DNA of 64,000 bases from assembly GCA_009602735.1 (NCBI GenBank), contig WELA01011264.1, positions 148,430 through 212,429 on the forward strand, in the 5' to 3' direction. This document shows positions 32,410 to 43,055 of the stretch, one piece after another. The notes below the pieces were generated by a model. The model was not told the DNA's origin, ran no database searches, and was given only the letters and a program-made list of their open reading frames with translations. Position numbers and translations under genes: made by a program. Numbering within the stretch: position 1 is the stretch's first letter; each line of letters starts with the position of its first letter. The DNA comes from Mesotaenium endlicherianum. Its lineage: Eukaryota > Streptophyta > Zygnematophyceae > Zygnematales > Mesotaeniaceae.

Positions 32410-35400
32410 TTAGGGCGGTGCCCTAGCCGCCCGAAGGTGGAACCGTTTCAACGCCCCTTTGGCACTGGTCAGCTGGTCTTTAAACTCCCAAGTGTCCCCA
32501 GACGCATCGTAACCCTTCCATCGGATGAGGTACTTCATGACATATTTAGACGATCGACGGACCGAGCGAGCGTCTAAAATCTCATCGACCTCATATTCCT
32601 CAGGGTCGCCGTCCCGGACAGCGGGGACCGGTCCCGGTTGGACAGGTAACCGACCTGTGAACAGTGTATCACCTTTGATGTATGGTTCCAGGAAGGAGAC
32701 ATTAAAGACCGGGTGACCCTTGTAGTCAGCTGACATGTTCAGTTTGTAAGCATTCTGACCGACACGACGGACCACCGAATATGGACCGACCCAGACAGGG
32801 CCAAGCTTTTTCTTGACCACACCAGGGAGGCACAGGTGCTGAGAATGCAATTTGACTAAATCGCCCTTAGAAAATGTAAGCTCCCGACGGTGTTGATTAG
32901 CGTATTTTTGTTGGTTTTCTTGAGCTTTGTTCAGGTTTTGTTGGACTTCTGACAGGGTGTCAGCAAACTCCTGAGTTAACTGGAGGGAGATCGGATTGTC
33001 AATCCCTTCAGGGTGAGTTAAAGACTCCCCCAGTACATCAAAAGGAGACTTAGGGACTCTACCCAGGCTGAGTTCAAAAGCAGTCTTGCCCGTCGACGCA
33101 CTGTTGACCGCAAACTGAATTTGAGGCAACAGGTCATCCCAATGATCCTGTTTTTGGTTAATATATGCTCTCAGCACCTCCTGCAAAACTCGGTTAGTTC
33201 TTTCAGTCTGCCCATCAGTCTGAGGGTGGTTTGCTGTGCTGAGCAGCTGTTTGACTCCCATTAACCCCATTAAAGCTCTCCAGAACTTAGAGGTAAATTT
33301 TAAGTCTCGGTCTGAGATGATATTAGAGGGTAGCCCATGTTCGCATACTACATGAATGTAGAATTGTCTCGCTGTTTCAAGTGCAGTTACTTTGACAGTT
33401 GTGGGGATGAAAATGACCATTTTTGTCAGTTTATCCACGACTACCAGTATCAAATCATGGCCATTAGCAGTTCGTGGCAGTGTGACCACCCAGTCCATGG
33501 ATATAGATTCCCAGCGTCTTGTTGGGATGGGCAGCGGTTGCAAGAGACCTCCCGGTGGTGTGTGCCTAGACTTATTTCTTTGACACTGATCACAGGACTT
33601 CACATATTTCAAGACCTCCCTGGGCAACCTCTCCCAATGATAATGTTTTGCCAGTTTGCCAACAGTTTTGGCCTGCCCCAAATGTCCACCCAGGAGGCTG
33701 TCATGCGCTTGACTCAGTAAGAGAGACCTTATTTCCAAGTTATTAGGAATGACCAGCTTCAGCCTGCCTGAAGTGGTTTCAGTCACCCAGACCCCCTCCC
33801 TTAAGTTTATACCCGAGTGCAGTAGCACGACACACACCAGCATTGGGGCTGGGCTCAAATGTTGGGTCAAAAAGGTAGGCTTTCCTAAGTTGTTCAAGGA
33901 AGGACTTTTTCACCTTTAGTGAAGTGAGTGCACACAGGACTTTATCTACAGCATGCTCAATAAAGTTCCTTTGTTGCAAGTCAGGTCTTCTAGAGAGTGC
34001 ATCAGCAGGATTCAACTTCCCTGGTTTGTAGTCGATTTGGACTTGGAACTGCTCTAGCATCTGGCTCCAGCGGTTCTCCCTCCTCGACAGCTTGGACTTC
34101 TTCTGAAAGTGAGTCAGAGCTAGATGATTTGTAATCACCTTAAAGGCCTTACCATGTAAGTATGCTCTCCATTGTTTGAGCACATGAATGATAGCTAGCA
34201 GCTCTTTATCGTGCACTGAGTAATTAATCTCCGCTGGATAAAATTTCATACACTAATACAATACAGGATGCCACTCCTGCCGTACCTTACCATCCTTTGT
34301 GGTTTTGTCAGCAGGCTGCAACAAAATAGCACCCATGGCAAAGTCAGAGGCATCAGTGACCACCTGCACCGGTTTGCTGGGGTCATACACGGCTAGCACT
34401 GGGGCAGAACAAAGGGCATCTTTAAGGGTCTGGAAGGTAGCCTGCTGCTCTTCCCCNTTGCTCTTCCCCCCACACATACTCTATATCTTTCTTAGTAAGG
34501 TCAGTTAGTTTACTGGCCTTTGTAGAATAATTCTCAATAAATCTCCTATAGTAGTTAGCCAATCCGAGGAAGGATCTAACTTCAGAGACAGACTGTGGTA
34601 CTGGCCAGTCCCTTATGGTCTGGATTTTCTTAGGGTCCACATTGATGCCCTCTATACTGACAACGTGGCCTAAGAATTGGATACTTTCCTTAAAGAAATC
34701 ACACTTGCTCATCTTAGCATATGACTGATTTCTTCTCAGAATGTCCATGACTGTCTTGTTCAGCGTGCTGAGTCTCATCTTTAGAGAAAATTAAAATATC
34801 ATCCAGGAAAACTTGCACAAATTTATCCAAATAAGGCCTGAAAATGTCATTCATAGCACCTATGAAGGTTGCAGGAGCATTAGTCAGTCCGAATGGCATC
34901 ACGTTGAACTCATAGTGTCCATAACGTGTGCGGAAGGCAGTCTTGTGTTCATCCCCTTCAGCTATTCTGATTTGATGATAACCACTCTTGAGATCTATCT
35001 TACTGAACACCTTAGCACCAGACAGGGTATCGAGCAAGTCCTCGATTCTGGGTAAAGCATACTTATTCTTTACCGTAATTCTGTTCAGGGCTCTGTAATC
35101 CACACACATCCGCATACTGCCATCCTTTTTCTTAACAAATAGGATGGGTGCGCCGTAAGGTGATTTACTGGGAGAAATATAACCATTTTCCTCAAGCTCT
35201 GCAATCTGTGTTTTCAACTCCTCGCTCTCCACATAAGACAAGCCATAAGTGCGTTGCCAAGGTGGCTGACTACCCGGTAATAAATCAATCCTATGATCTA
35301 CTTCCCTCTTAGGGGGTAGTCCTGGAGGCATATTAAATACATCCGTGTACTGAGCAACGATTTTTGCAGCAGTAGGGTGCTCTGGAGAGCTTACCTTTTT

Positions 35401-36219
35401 CTCAACCACTTCTTCAAATTGAGGAGGTACCTCTCTTAGCAGCAGACATAACATTCTTTCTTCCTTCTGGTTCTAGCTTTTGACGAACTCCATTGCATTC
35501 AGCAACTTGCATCCTTCTGGAAGCATCTTCTCTTCCTTCATTTGCCATCCAGACAGGACAAGAGAAAGAGCGCTGGTGGGTGCCAAGTCAGTCTGCCCAT
35601 CACTGGCTCCTCTCACTTTAACTGTACCTCTGCTCCAACACACTTCAGCTTGATGTCTATTAAGCCAGGACCTGCCTAGCACGAGATCATAAAAGCCAGT
35701 GTTGAGTACCTCAAATGTAAGCGTTTCAGTTAGAACTGCAATGCCAGAACCTAACTGGACCTCAATAGGCTTGGTTATAACTCCTCCCGGGATACTTGAG
35801 GCATCTCCAAGGAATATTTTTCTATTCCCTTGGGTGACAGTAGGCAGCCTTAGCCGCTTAACTAAGTCCTTGTGAATAAAAGTATGTGATGCCCCTCCGT
35901 CAACAAATGCCCTCACCTTCCTACCTGCAATCATGCAATGCAGTAGGATAGGGGGGACTGTCTTTTCGTGACTTTCGCATTGTTCTCCTCACTTAGCTAA
36001 GAAATGTTGGACATCAGGTGGAACAAGAGCATCCAAAGTGTGCACTCTCTGGATGTCTATATTTCTGATGGTCTCCTTTATCTGGTTGTCAGGCATGCAT
36101 AGTGAATCCAGTTCAGCAGGACCCATAATACCTGCTACGAGGGCAGCTAGTGACGACTTACTATCTCTAGCATCCTCACAGTCAGTAGACTGAATTACTG
36201 ACTGTTGCTGTCTTTTAAA
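32410..36219 (-). pseudogene. pol of element D: protease, RT, RNase H, integrase, chromodomain; a few lesions
   Basis: Translated by -1 frameshift from gag. Leftwards: protease (FVDGGASHTFIHKDL; active site D-G-G) near 35900; RT ([43 protein letters not shown]) 35180-34780; RNase H (VVTDASDFAMGAILLQ, LLAIIHVLKQW) 34400-34150; integrase zinc finger (HDSLLGGHLGQ, CDQCQRN) 33700-33570; catalytic core (ILVVVDKLTKM, IISDRD, HPQTDGQTERTNR) 33450-33180; GPY/F (LGPVWVGPYSVVRRV); chromodomain (EEYEVDEILDARSVRRSSKY to FKDQLTSAK) 32620-32460. Lesions: TGA near 35993, TAG near 35475, a shift near 34760, a suspicious N with a repeated TTGCTCTTCCCC near 34457, a stop at 34253 and a shift near 33800. The last 495 codons are uninterrupted. 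Confidence 0.9.
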
Positions 36220-37673
36220 GGCTGGTCTTTTCTCTCGACCTTAGGCAGGTGCTTGACCGGACACTGTTCTCTGTAGTGGCCTTTCTGCTGACAATGGTAG
36301 CAAGTAGATTTTGCTGAGGCTGGTCTCGGCTTAGTCCTACCACCACCCCTTCCATAGCCACCTCGAGAGGGACCACCTCTACCTCTAGACTGAATAGCAT
36401 TGTACTCATACTCATATTCATCACCCTGATTATCCTCAGCCTGGTCTCCTTCAACTGCATTGTAGGAACCGTGGGGCTTTTTGACAATCTTAGACACCAA
36501 AGCGTTACTCTGGCGCTTGTGATTGAACTGCTGCTGATCCCAGGCATCAGCATCGTGGATCAAGTCAGCCAGTTTCTCATACTTTTTCTCAGCAAAATGA
36601 CCAGAGACTTCGGATTTCAAGCCATACCTGAAGTATGCTATCCTATACCGTTCTGGCAAATTGGGCTGCTTCATTATGATCTCTTGGAACTTTTGAGCAA
36701 ACTCACCAACTGAAGTGGTCTGCTTCAGTGTCAGGGAGATCATCGCATAGATAGCTTTCTCCTGCTGGTTGATGACATCAAACTTCTCATGCAACTTCTC
36801 GACAAACTCTACCCACGTAGGGTCACCGAGTTGCCGAGCCTTACGCTCTTCCTTCCAGTAAAGCCACCAGTCTGCGGCACTGCCTTTCAGTAGCGCACCG
36901 GTGTGCCTGACCTTCTCGTAATCTTGCAGTTCTGGGTAGTTCTCCAGCCACTGCTCAACATCCGCGAGAAACTTGATCAGGTAATATTTTCTGTTTCCCT
37001 CAGGATCATATTCCTGGGGAGGTTTCGGCTTGGGCTTACTAGGCCCTCGGCCACCACCACCAGTGGTCTGAGACCCCAGTTGGTCTCTGTCCCGCAGTAG
37101 AGACATTATGATTCTTTTGTCCTCCTGTTGTGACTGATACATGGTCGCCATTTGCGACTGCATTTGAACGAACAATGCTCCCAAGTCTACACTCTCGGGT
37201 GGTAGTCTAGCAAAAGCAGCAGCAGCATTGGCATCTACTTGCTGAGTAGTGTTCTCAACAGTCCCTCTCGCTCCTGCAGCAGCAATTCCTGCCGCATTCA
37301 GCCGGTCACGTATTTGACCTAGGGGTACATTGAGTTGAACAGCAGGAGGTGGGTTCAGAATGTTGGCCCTTGATGCCATCAGTTCTTCAACAGTGCGCTT
37401 GTCAGCTGGCTGTCCTCCCCTCCTTTCTGTATCTTCAGCGGCCTTTGCTAATCGTTCAGCTTCTAATCTGGCTCTCTCCTCCTCAGTTTGCTGTGCTGCG
37501 ACTGCGGCAATAGCAGCTGCCTTATCTGCAGCCTCTCTAGCTGCAGTATCTGCCACTGCTTCAGAATAGGTACGGGTTCCCGCTACATGGCTCTCCGCCT
37601 GGTTTTTGACATTCTCGTTATCTTGGTTCTCCATGTCTCGGGAGTTGCTAGTTTGAGACCTTGTCCTTACCAT
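36195..37673 (-). CDS. gag of element D, intact
   Basis: 492 residues from ATG 37673 (MVRTRSQTSNSRDMENQ) to TAA at 36195-36197. The N-terminus is rich in A, E and R (about residues 30-100, probably helical). A capsid-like retrotransposon gag domain spans roughly 150-370 (DLGALFVQMQSQM, FLADVEQWLENYPELQDYEK, GSAADWWLYWKEERKARQ, FAQKFQEIIMKQPNLPERYR). Then come an RG-rich segment (GRGGPSRGGYGRGGGR), a CCHC knuckle CYHCQQKGHYREQC near 455 and a basic C-terminus. It forms the particle that carries element RNA. It is the only undamaged gag of this family in the window and serves as reference for C, E and H. Confidence 0.9.
   Translation of the reverse strand: MVRTRSQTSNSRDMENQDNENVKNQAESHVAGTRTYSEAVADTAAREAADKAAAIAAVAAQQTEEERARLEAERLAKAAEDTERRGGQPADKRTVEELMASRANILNPPPAVQLNVPLGQIRDRLNAAGIAAAGARGTVENTTQQVDANAAAAFARLPPESVDLGALFVQMQSQMATMYQSQQEDKRIIMSLLRDRDQLGSQTTGGGGRGPSKPKPKPPQEYDPEGNRKYYLIKFLADVEQWLENYPELQDYEKVRHTGALLKGSAADWWLYWKEERKARQLGDPTWVEFVEKLHEKFDVINQQEKAIYAMISLTLKQTTSVGEFAQKFQEIIMKQPNLPERYRIAYFRYGLKSEVSGHFAEKKYEKLADLIHDADAWDQQQFNHKRQSNALVSKIVKKPHGSYNAVEGDQAEDNQGDEYEYEYNAIQSRGRGGPSRGGYGRGGGRTKPRPASAKSTCYHCQQKGHYREQCPVKHLPKVERKDQPLKDSNSQ
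36213..36219 (-). promoter_or_regulatory. -1 frameshift slippery heptamer, gag/pol of D
   Basis: Minus strand T TTA AAA in the gag reading phase (CCT TTA AAA GAC), 16-22 nt before the gag stop. Pol continues in the -1 frame as TTT AAA AGA. Conserved in C (17919-17925) and E (47308-47314). Confidence 0.75.
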
Positions 37674-37707
37674 ACAAAGAAGACTGTGATAACTGCTCCG
37701 ATACCAC

Positions 37708-38427
37708 TGAAATGAATCGACTTACCAAATAGGCGATTAACAATCAATGAAGATCTTTATATCGGCAAGTAATCTTTATGGTATTTTCCGTTAATTGTTT
37801 TAACAGCGAAGGACAACACACTAGCAGTGAATAAAACTCATAAGTCAAATGCAAGTAAACGAACATCAATAATGCAATCAGCAAAATCATACATAAGCAA
37901 TGCTAGAAGGCAGTGCGTATCAATGGCTTCTCGCCTTGGATTCAGATCTCTCTCAGTAAGCTGTACAAGAGAGTTGACCTCGTTTCCGAATGCCGAACCC
38001 GAGAGCAATGCCTAGCACATGTACATGGAATGAGTTTTCTGTTCAACGGCCAGTGCGATGGCACCGCCTACCCGGGAGTTAACCACGTTGGTAGGACCTC
38101 GGTTAACCAAATCCACCGCCATCTCCCATCATCCCGAATCGCCATCTATCATAGGGATGTCATCTGGCCATTCATCTAGCATACCACACTTAGATGCATA
38201 TCGAGGCAGTTCGCTGCTACCGAGTACGGAAGTCAGCTGGCCGTCAAAGAATGTGTCAGCAAGCTGACTTAAGCTGACTTCAGCCTGCTGCTTTCGGCTG
38301 AGTCATTAAATTGATATTAAATATAAAGTCCAGCAGATTGATTATTAACTAGAGTTCAGCAGGCTGAACTTATTTAACCGTTATATTTAAGTGAATATTA
38401 TATCAACCAATATACTGATTCATTACA
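37708..38427 (-). repeat. 5' LTR of element D
   Basis: 720 bp, plus-strand ends TGAAATGAATCGAC and TGATTCATTACA (imperfect inverted ends). It contains several dyads of the form TCAGCNNGCTGA, for example 38255-38268 and 38355-38368. Confidence 0.95.
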
Positions 38428-38432
38428 ATTTG

Positions 38433-39062
38433 CAGAGCCAGATCCGCTACTGGTACTTTCTTCACTCTAACCATCTCCATCTCCTTTTTGCTGTTCAGCA
38501 GTTTGGTCTCCACCACTCTCAGTGTCATGGCATTCACATCCATGTTCAGCAGCACCTCCTTCGTCATATTGAACTCAGGTCTCAGTCCCATCAGCAGTTG
38601 GATTACTTGGTCTGCCTCTGCTACCTCAGCTTCAATAGTTTGCATTTCTTGACTTAACTCCAGCATGCGGGAGAAGTACCCCTGTATGCCTTCTCCATCT
38701 TCCATTGCAAACGGATTGAACTTCCTCTTGTAGAATTGCTTGCTGACTGTGCTGACTGACTGATGAAATGTCTTCAATACATCCCACACTTCTCTTTTGG
38801 TTGTCGCTCTGCACACTCTCAGCAGAGGCTCCGTCCCCAAGCTCTTGACCAGGAGGGAGAAGGCACGTGCCTCCTTTCTCTTCCACTTCGCGCGCTCCTT
38901 CTCTCTGGTCGTCACATCTGCTGCTGATGCTCCTGCTGCCAACTCTACTGGCAACGTATCTATCCCAAGAACAATGTCCTTCAACTCGTACCGTGCTAAC
39001 TGCGCCATACACTTCATTGACCACACAAAGTACTCTGTACTCTTCCCATCAAAGTGCGGCAT
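38433..39062 (-). pseudogene. copia gag N-terminal part
   Basis: Begins at ATG 39062 (MPHFDGKSTEYFVWSMKC), the position used by related copia gags. The frame is open further upstream to an ATG at 39110 inside the LTR, reading through the primer-binding site. It contains the UBN2/retrotransposon gag region: W-x-x-KCMAQLARYEL, WDVLKTFHQSVSTVSKQFYK, FNPFAMEDGEGIQGYFSRM and LLMGLRPEFNMTKEVLLNM. It is cut by D at the ATTTG duplication (38428-38432) and continues at 29587. Gag forms the copia particle. This segment itself is uninterrupted. Confidence 0.85.
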
Positions 39063-39087
39063 CCTCGAATCGCCTGCTCCGATACCA

Positions 39088-39562
39088 TGTTGTAAATCCT
39101 CTTCATCCATCTCCTCTTCTTATCGCACTTTCTCTCAGCTGGTCACACAGACTGCTTCTTCCTTCTTCAAGTCACACAGACTTAGCTGGTCACACAGACA
39201 GCTTCCTTTAGTCACACAGACAAGGCCACACGGACCTGTAGCAGATCAAGCACTTAGCATAAATCTTGCACACACACTTTCCTTGGAGACTTTTCTTCTT
39301 TCTTACACTCAAGAGTTTACCATACATCTTCTTTCTTAGTGCCTACATTCACTTGGCGGCTGCTCACCCACCTCACATTCATCGACACTTCAGACCTAAT
39401 GTCCTACTACCCTACACTTCTACACAATCAACACAATGTCAACACATTGACGGTCCACCCACTTTGACTATAATACAAGTCTACTCTATGCATCGACACA
39501 CACACATGCAAGCCCACCAAACCGACACAAGTAAATAGAGTCAGGAGTGCCTATTTACAACA
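39088..39562 (-). repeat. 5' LTR of copia element
   Basis: 475 bp with 10-bp inverted ends (TGTTGTAAAT at the left, ATTTACAACA at the right). The primer-binding site adjoins at 39076-39087 with no spacer. Confidence 0.95.
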
Positions 39563-39932
39563 ATATGTACAATAGAACAACCCAACGAACTTAAAATTAC
39601 AGTAAGCAGACATCCAGCAAGCAGCATACTATGTCCCTAGAGCTCTGTCTTCTGGGGTGACAGATCTGGACCTTGACCTCCTCCTCTTGTCAGCTGGCCT
39701 CCTGAAGCCTGAGGGCTCCGACCAAGGTGAACCAAGGGGAGAGCGCAACAGCTGGGCAGCCTCCTGTTTCACAGTTTGCAAGTTAATGGAGACTGCTCGC
39801 TCTTGAGCAGCTCTCAAGCTGACAGGGACATACACTGGCTTACCAGAAGGGCGTTGCATGACTTGGGGAAAGGGAACATGACCTCTGTGAGAGGGGGATG
39901 CCGGTTGTCCTCTGGCTGCCTCCTTCACTCTG

Positions 39933-41560
39933 AGACTGGGTTGGCCAAAATGGCCCAAAATGCGACTAAGTATGGAGGTTTCTAGTGAGTAGGCGGAGAT
40001 TTGAAGTCCTCGGCCTCACTCCGCCTCTCTCCGTTTGGGCCAAAGCGGAGATTAGCAAACCTCCGCGGAGATTAGCATGCAAACGCTAGTAGAATCTTGA
40101 AATTCAGCCACTCACAAGCAGGGAACATGAAAGGAAGACGACAAAGTCATCCGACGCCGACCGTTTTCCAAACGCAAACGCTATTGACTTTTCAAAATAA
40201 AAGTTGCCCTCGCACAAATGCGATCTGACGAGCCGAATCCATGTTCAAAATTTGGATCCGTCTTGACTTTTTTGATTGGTCGTTTTAGCCGCGGCCAGGT
40301 CCTGACACCCACTGGCCAAATTCTGAAACCGATATGTCACAACCGAATATACACGTGACCATTAGGCCCGTGGGGGGTGGACAAATAGCTCATGAGCGGG
40401 GGATAAGGGGGACTAGTTGGGCAATGTGTGAAATGACCGCCTGGGGTTTTCCCAGCAAGGCCATAACCCCCCCAAACCCCTAGTGCCCAGCACCCTCCGA
40501 GGTGAAGGCCCTCGTCGAGCTTTAACCCAGAAAGGCCCTAAGCGGTGGGAACCCAACACCTTGCTCGAGGTTGTGTTGTTGAGGCGTTGATGAAAATCGA
40601 GAGGAGCGCCCGTCGGTATTAAGTGACCCTAGGGGCTTGCGTCAGCAAGCTGTGTGGGTTAAATAATCTAGTTTGATTGGTCGAGGCACGGGTGAGGGCC
40701 ACCTCGCCACCCGACTTCGGCCAAGGTAATCCTTGGCTTGCTCGACGGCGGGCGATATTCCCGACTTCGGCCAAGGTAATCCTTCGCTTGCTCGACGGCG
40801 GCGATACAATATCGCCGCCCCCTTATGCGAGATGGACAGGTACGTCGTGCACGCCAGCAGCAAGCGACTTGATTGGCCAAGGTAGAGCCGCCCTGCCCAA
40901 ACGGTCAATTATGACGCTATTGACAGACGCGAATTTGTGTGAATCGCGTCATGGTAAGTTTAATTCTGACAAACGGGCCGCGGGTGTACCTGCAATAACG
41001 ATACTCCTTGGACCGCAACCAATCAGAGTTGCCGACAACTGGTTGCAATCCAAGCAAACCGTATTGTGCGACTCTAACGTTATCCTGACCAATCAATGAG
41101 CAACGGGGGACGACGACTTACGAGGCCCACTGCGGGTTACTCGACTTAGAAATAATTTCAAATTTGCAACTTGTACTTAAGCTCATTTGTGGAAGTCAAC
41201 CTCTAATCTATTTTAACTTATTGGTACACAATAACGTTATTGGCACACGCGGATAATTAAACCAATCAATCACAATGAAGTGGTCAATTTCCAAGACCAC
41301 TTTCGGAAAGTGACCATTTTCGGAATGGCTTTCCATAGCCATTTTTCGCCAGTTTTGGCAGAAGCGAAGATTTGTTGAGAGACACAATATTCGCCATTGA
41401 GAGTAGAAATTGGTGAAATACCATCTCCGCCTGTGGCGGAGATGCCAATTTCTCCACCTTTGCCTGGATTAGTGGAGAAAAAATCCGTCTACGCCTTGAG
41501 CGGAGATGGGTGGAGATCCAGTTCTGGGGCGTTTTTGGGCGTTTGGGCCAAATCAAGTCT
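39933..41560. mobile_element. non-autonomous element with imperfect terminal inverted repeats, inserted in ORF3 of E
   Basis: Interrupts the otherwise continuous ORF3 similarity. The ends, read inward, are AGACTGGGTTGGCCAAAA and AGACTTGATTTGGCCCAAA, imperfect inverted repeats of about 28 bp. It carries no transposase. It is rich in CGGAGAT/ATCTCCG motifs in both orientations near both ends (39990-40075, 41420-41515), and it contains a 48-bp tandem repeat. No clear target duplication was seen, so the exact borders are uncertain. Consistent with a MITE-like DNA element of unidentified superfamily. Confidence 0.55.
40711..40803. repeat. 48-bp tandem repeat, two units
   Basis: CCCGACTTCGGCCAAGGTAA and the bases after it, up to GCTTGCTCGACGGCGG, occur at about 40711-40752 and again at about 40759-40801, nearly identical. 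Confidence 0.85.
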
Positions 41561-42951
41561 GGCAATCCTCCTGTCTACCCTGTCTGACTGAGTCTCAGCC
41601 TCCGAGGGTGGAGTCCTTCTGCTGGAACTTTCCAACCAAGTGAAATTTGCTTGCTCTTCCTCCTCCTCTTGTGCACCAGTGTCCTCCAGCTGCTTTAAGG
41701 CTCGCTCTGCCAAAGACATCCCAATCTTTTGCAGAGTGGGAGATGTGGCAGGAGCGAGCTGTCCCAGGGCTGGACTCTTCTCATGTGCCTTCCTTCTCTT
41801 CTTCCTCCTGCTCTGAGACTGCTGGAGTCCCTTGAGTTAACTCCTCCAGCTGTTCCCGGGACAAGGAGTATCCCACCGATCTTCCCCTCTTGGGTGCTGG
41901 TGGTGGCTGCTGGGCCCTGACCTCATCCAGCTCCTTTTCTCTTTGCTTACTTGCCCATTTGCATGGCTTAAGGATGCTTCTCTTTTGAGAAAGAGTCCCG
42001 AGCCCTGAATCTATCTTCCTGCATCTCCTCACTCATGAACTTTCTCACTTTATCGAGTCTGGAGTCCCATGGTGCAATGTGAGGTGGCAACACTATTTTG
42101 CCATTTATGTGAGGGAGAAAGTCTTCCTCTTTGGCCTTGTCATTTTGCTGGTCCCGAATGTTGATGGTCATCCAGTGCCAGTCAATAGGCTATAGGAAGA
42201 AGGCAGGATTTGTCCTCTTCAACGTGCAGGGGTACCAGTGTCCTGAAAACTCCAGCTGGCTGATCTCCCTTGCTAAAAAAATCCCAACTCCTCCTCTCCA
42301 CATCATTATACATGGCCTTACACCTGTTATAAGATGTAGTATCCCTGAAGCTGTCAGTCTCCATCCGGATCAGCCTGATGACCCTGTCTGTTCCTGAAAT
42401 TCCTGGTAAGGGTACAACCTCATCTTCATTGATTTGAGCCAGTGCTCTGGCCTCCCTGACAGTGTACCCCACCATCCTGGCATAGTCCTCATGCAAGAGG
42501 AGCCTTGTAATGCCCTCTGTGTACTTATCATAATTTTTCGACGTCTCTCCCTCTTGCTGTAGGATTTCCCTCTGAGTGTCTCCTTGGACCTTTTGGGCAT
42601 ACTTGAATGCGTCTTCCAAAAGATCAAAGCCTTTACCAACCACCGTATAGCGGTAGCTCTTGAGTCTTCTCTGCTCCTCCTCAGCTTGCTGTTGTCTTGC
42701 CTCTTCAGCTAGCCTGTCTTCTTCTGCCTTCTTGGTTGCCTCTGCAGCTTGTCTGTCCAGTTCCTCTTGCCTGAGCATGGCCTGCTCCTCTTCCTCCTGC
42801 TTCTTCTTCTGAGCTTCTCGCCGTTGCCGTAGATGTTGTGACTCCCGGTTGGAGATGGAGGATGACTCGATGTTTTCACAATATCGCAGGTATTCTTCTT
42901 AGGCCTCCTCCCCTTCTTCTCTTCTTAAGGTCCGTCGTCTGCGTGGCCATC

Positions 42952-43055
42952 CTGCTCAAAATACCACAATTCATTCAGTGTAGTAATAGCATCTTGTCAT
43001 ATTATCCGATGCAGTTAGCGGAAAGAACATAGTGTTGTCAAGTAGTTTGTTCTAC
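42952..43055 (-). other. predicted leader intron of ORF3 (element E)
   Basis: Minus strand donor AGAAG|GTAGAAC at 43056/43055; acceptor TTTGAGCAG ends at 42952, one base before ATG 42950. 104 nt. Confidence 0.55.

Larger units (their letters stand above)
29588..38427 (-). mobile_element. Ty3/gypsy chromovirus D, full length, with extra ORF3
   Basis: Best-preserved member of the family: 8,840 bp, LTRs 29588-30260 and 37708-38427, exact target duplication ATTTG (29583-29587 and 38428-38432), primer-binding site TGGTATCGGAGC (minus strand, 37695-37706) and polypurine tract 30261-30275. Order: gag, protease-RT-RNase H-integrase-chromodomain, two internal polypurine tracts, leader intron, ORF3. 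It interrupts the gag of the copia element just upstream of its zinc knuckles. Gag is intact; pol and ORF3 have a few lesions. Confidence 0.95.
25390..39562 (-). mobile_element. Ty1/copia retrotransposon, split by element D
   Basis: LTRs 25390-25863 and 39088-39562 begin TGTTGTAAAT and end in ACAACA. Target duplication ATATG is exact (25385-25389 and 39563-39567). Primer-binding site TGGTATCGGAGC is on the minus strand at 39076-39087. Gene order gag, protease, integrase, RT, RNase H is that of Pseudoviridae. The element is about 5.3 kb without D, which interrupted its gag. Multiple stops and at least two frameshifts make it defective. Confidence 0.95.
39629..42950 (-). pseudogene. ORF3 of element E, split by a 1.6-kb insertion
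   Basis: ATG at 42950 (MATQTTDLKKRR), with early frame damage. The coiled coil and core are then clear at 42850-42180: EELDRQAAEATKKAEED, SYRYTVVGKGFDLLEDAF, DYARMVGYTVREARALAQI, GISGTDRVIRLIRMETDSF and KAMYNDVERRSWDF. A shift near 42270 is followed by DWHWMTINIRDQQNDKA, KIVLPPHIA, APKRGRSVGYSLSREQL and TWLESSSRRTPP up to about 41561. The C-terminal block resumes after the insertion at 39932: AARGQPASPSHRGHVPFPQV, KPVYVPVSLRAAQ, LRSP, FRRPADKRRRSRSRS, stop at 39629-39631. No TAG occurs at the position of the D TAG. Confidence 0.8.
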
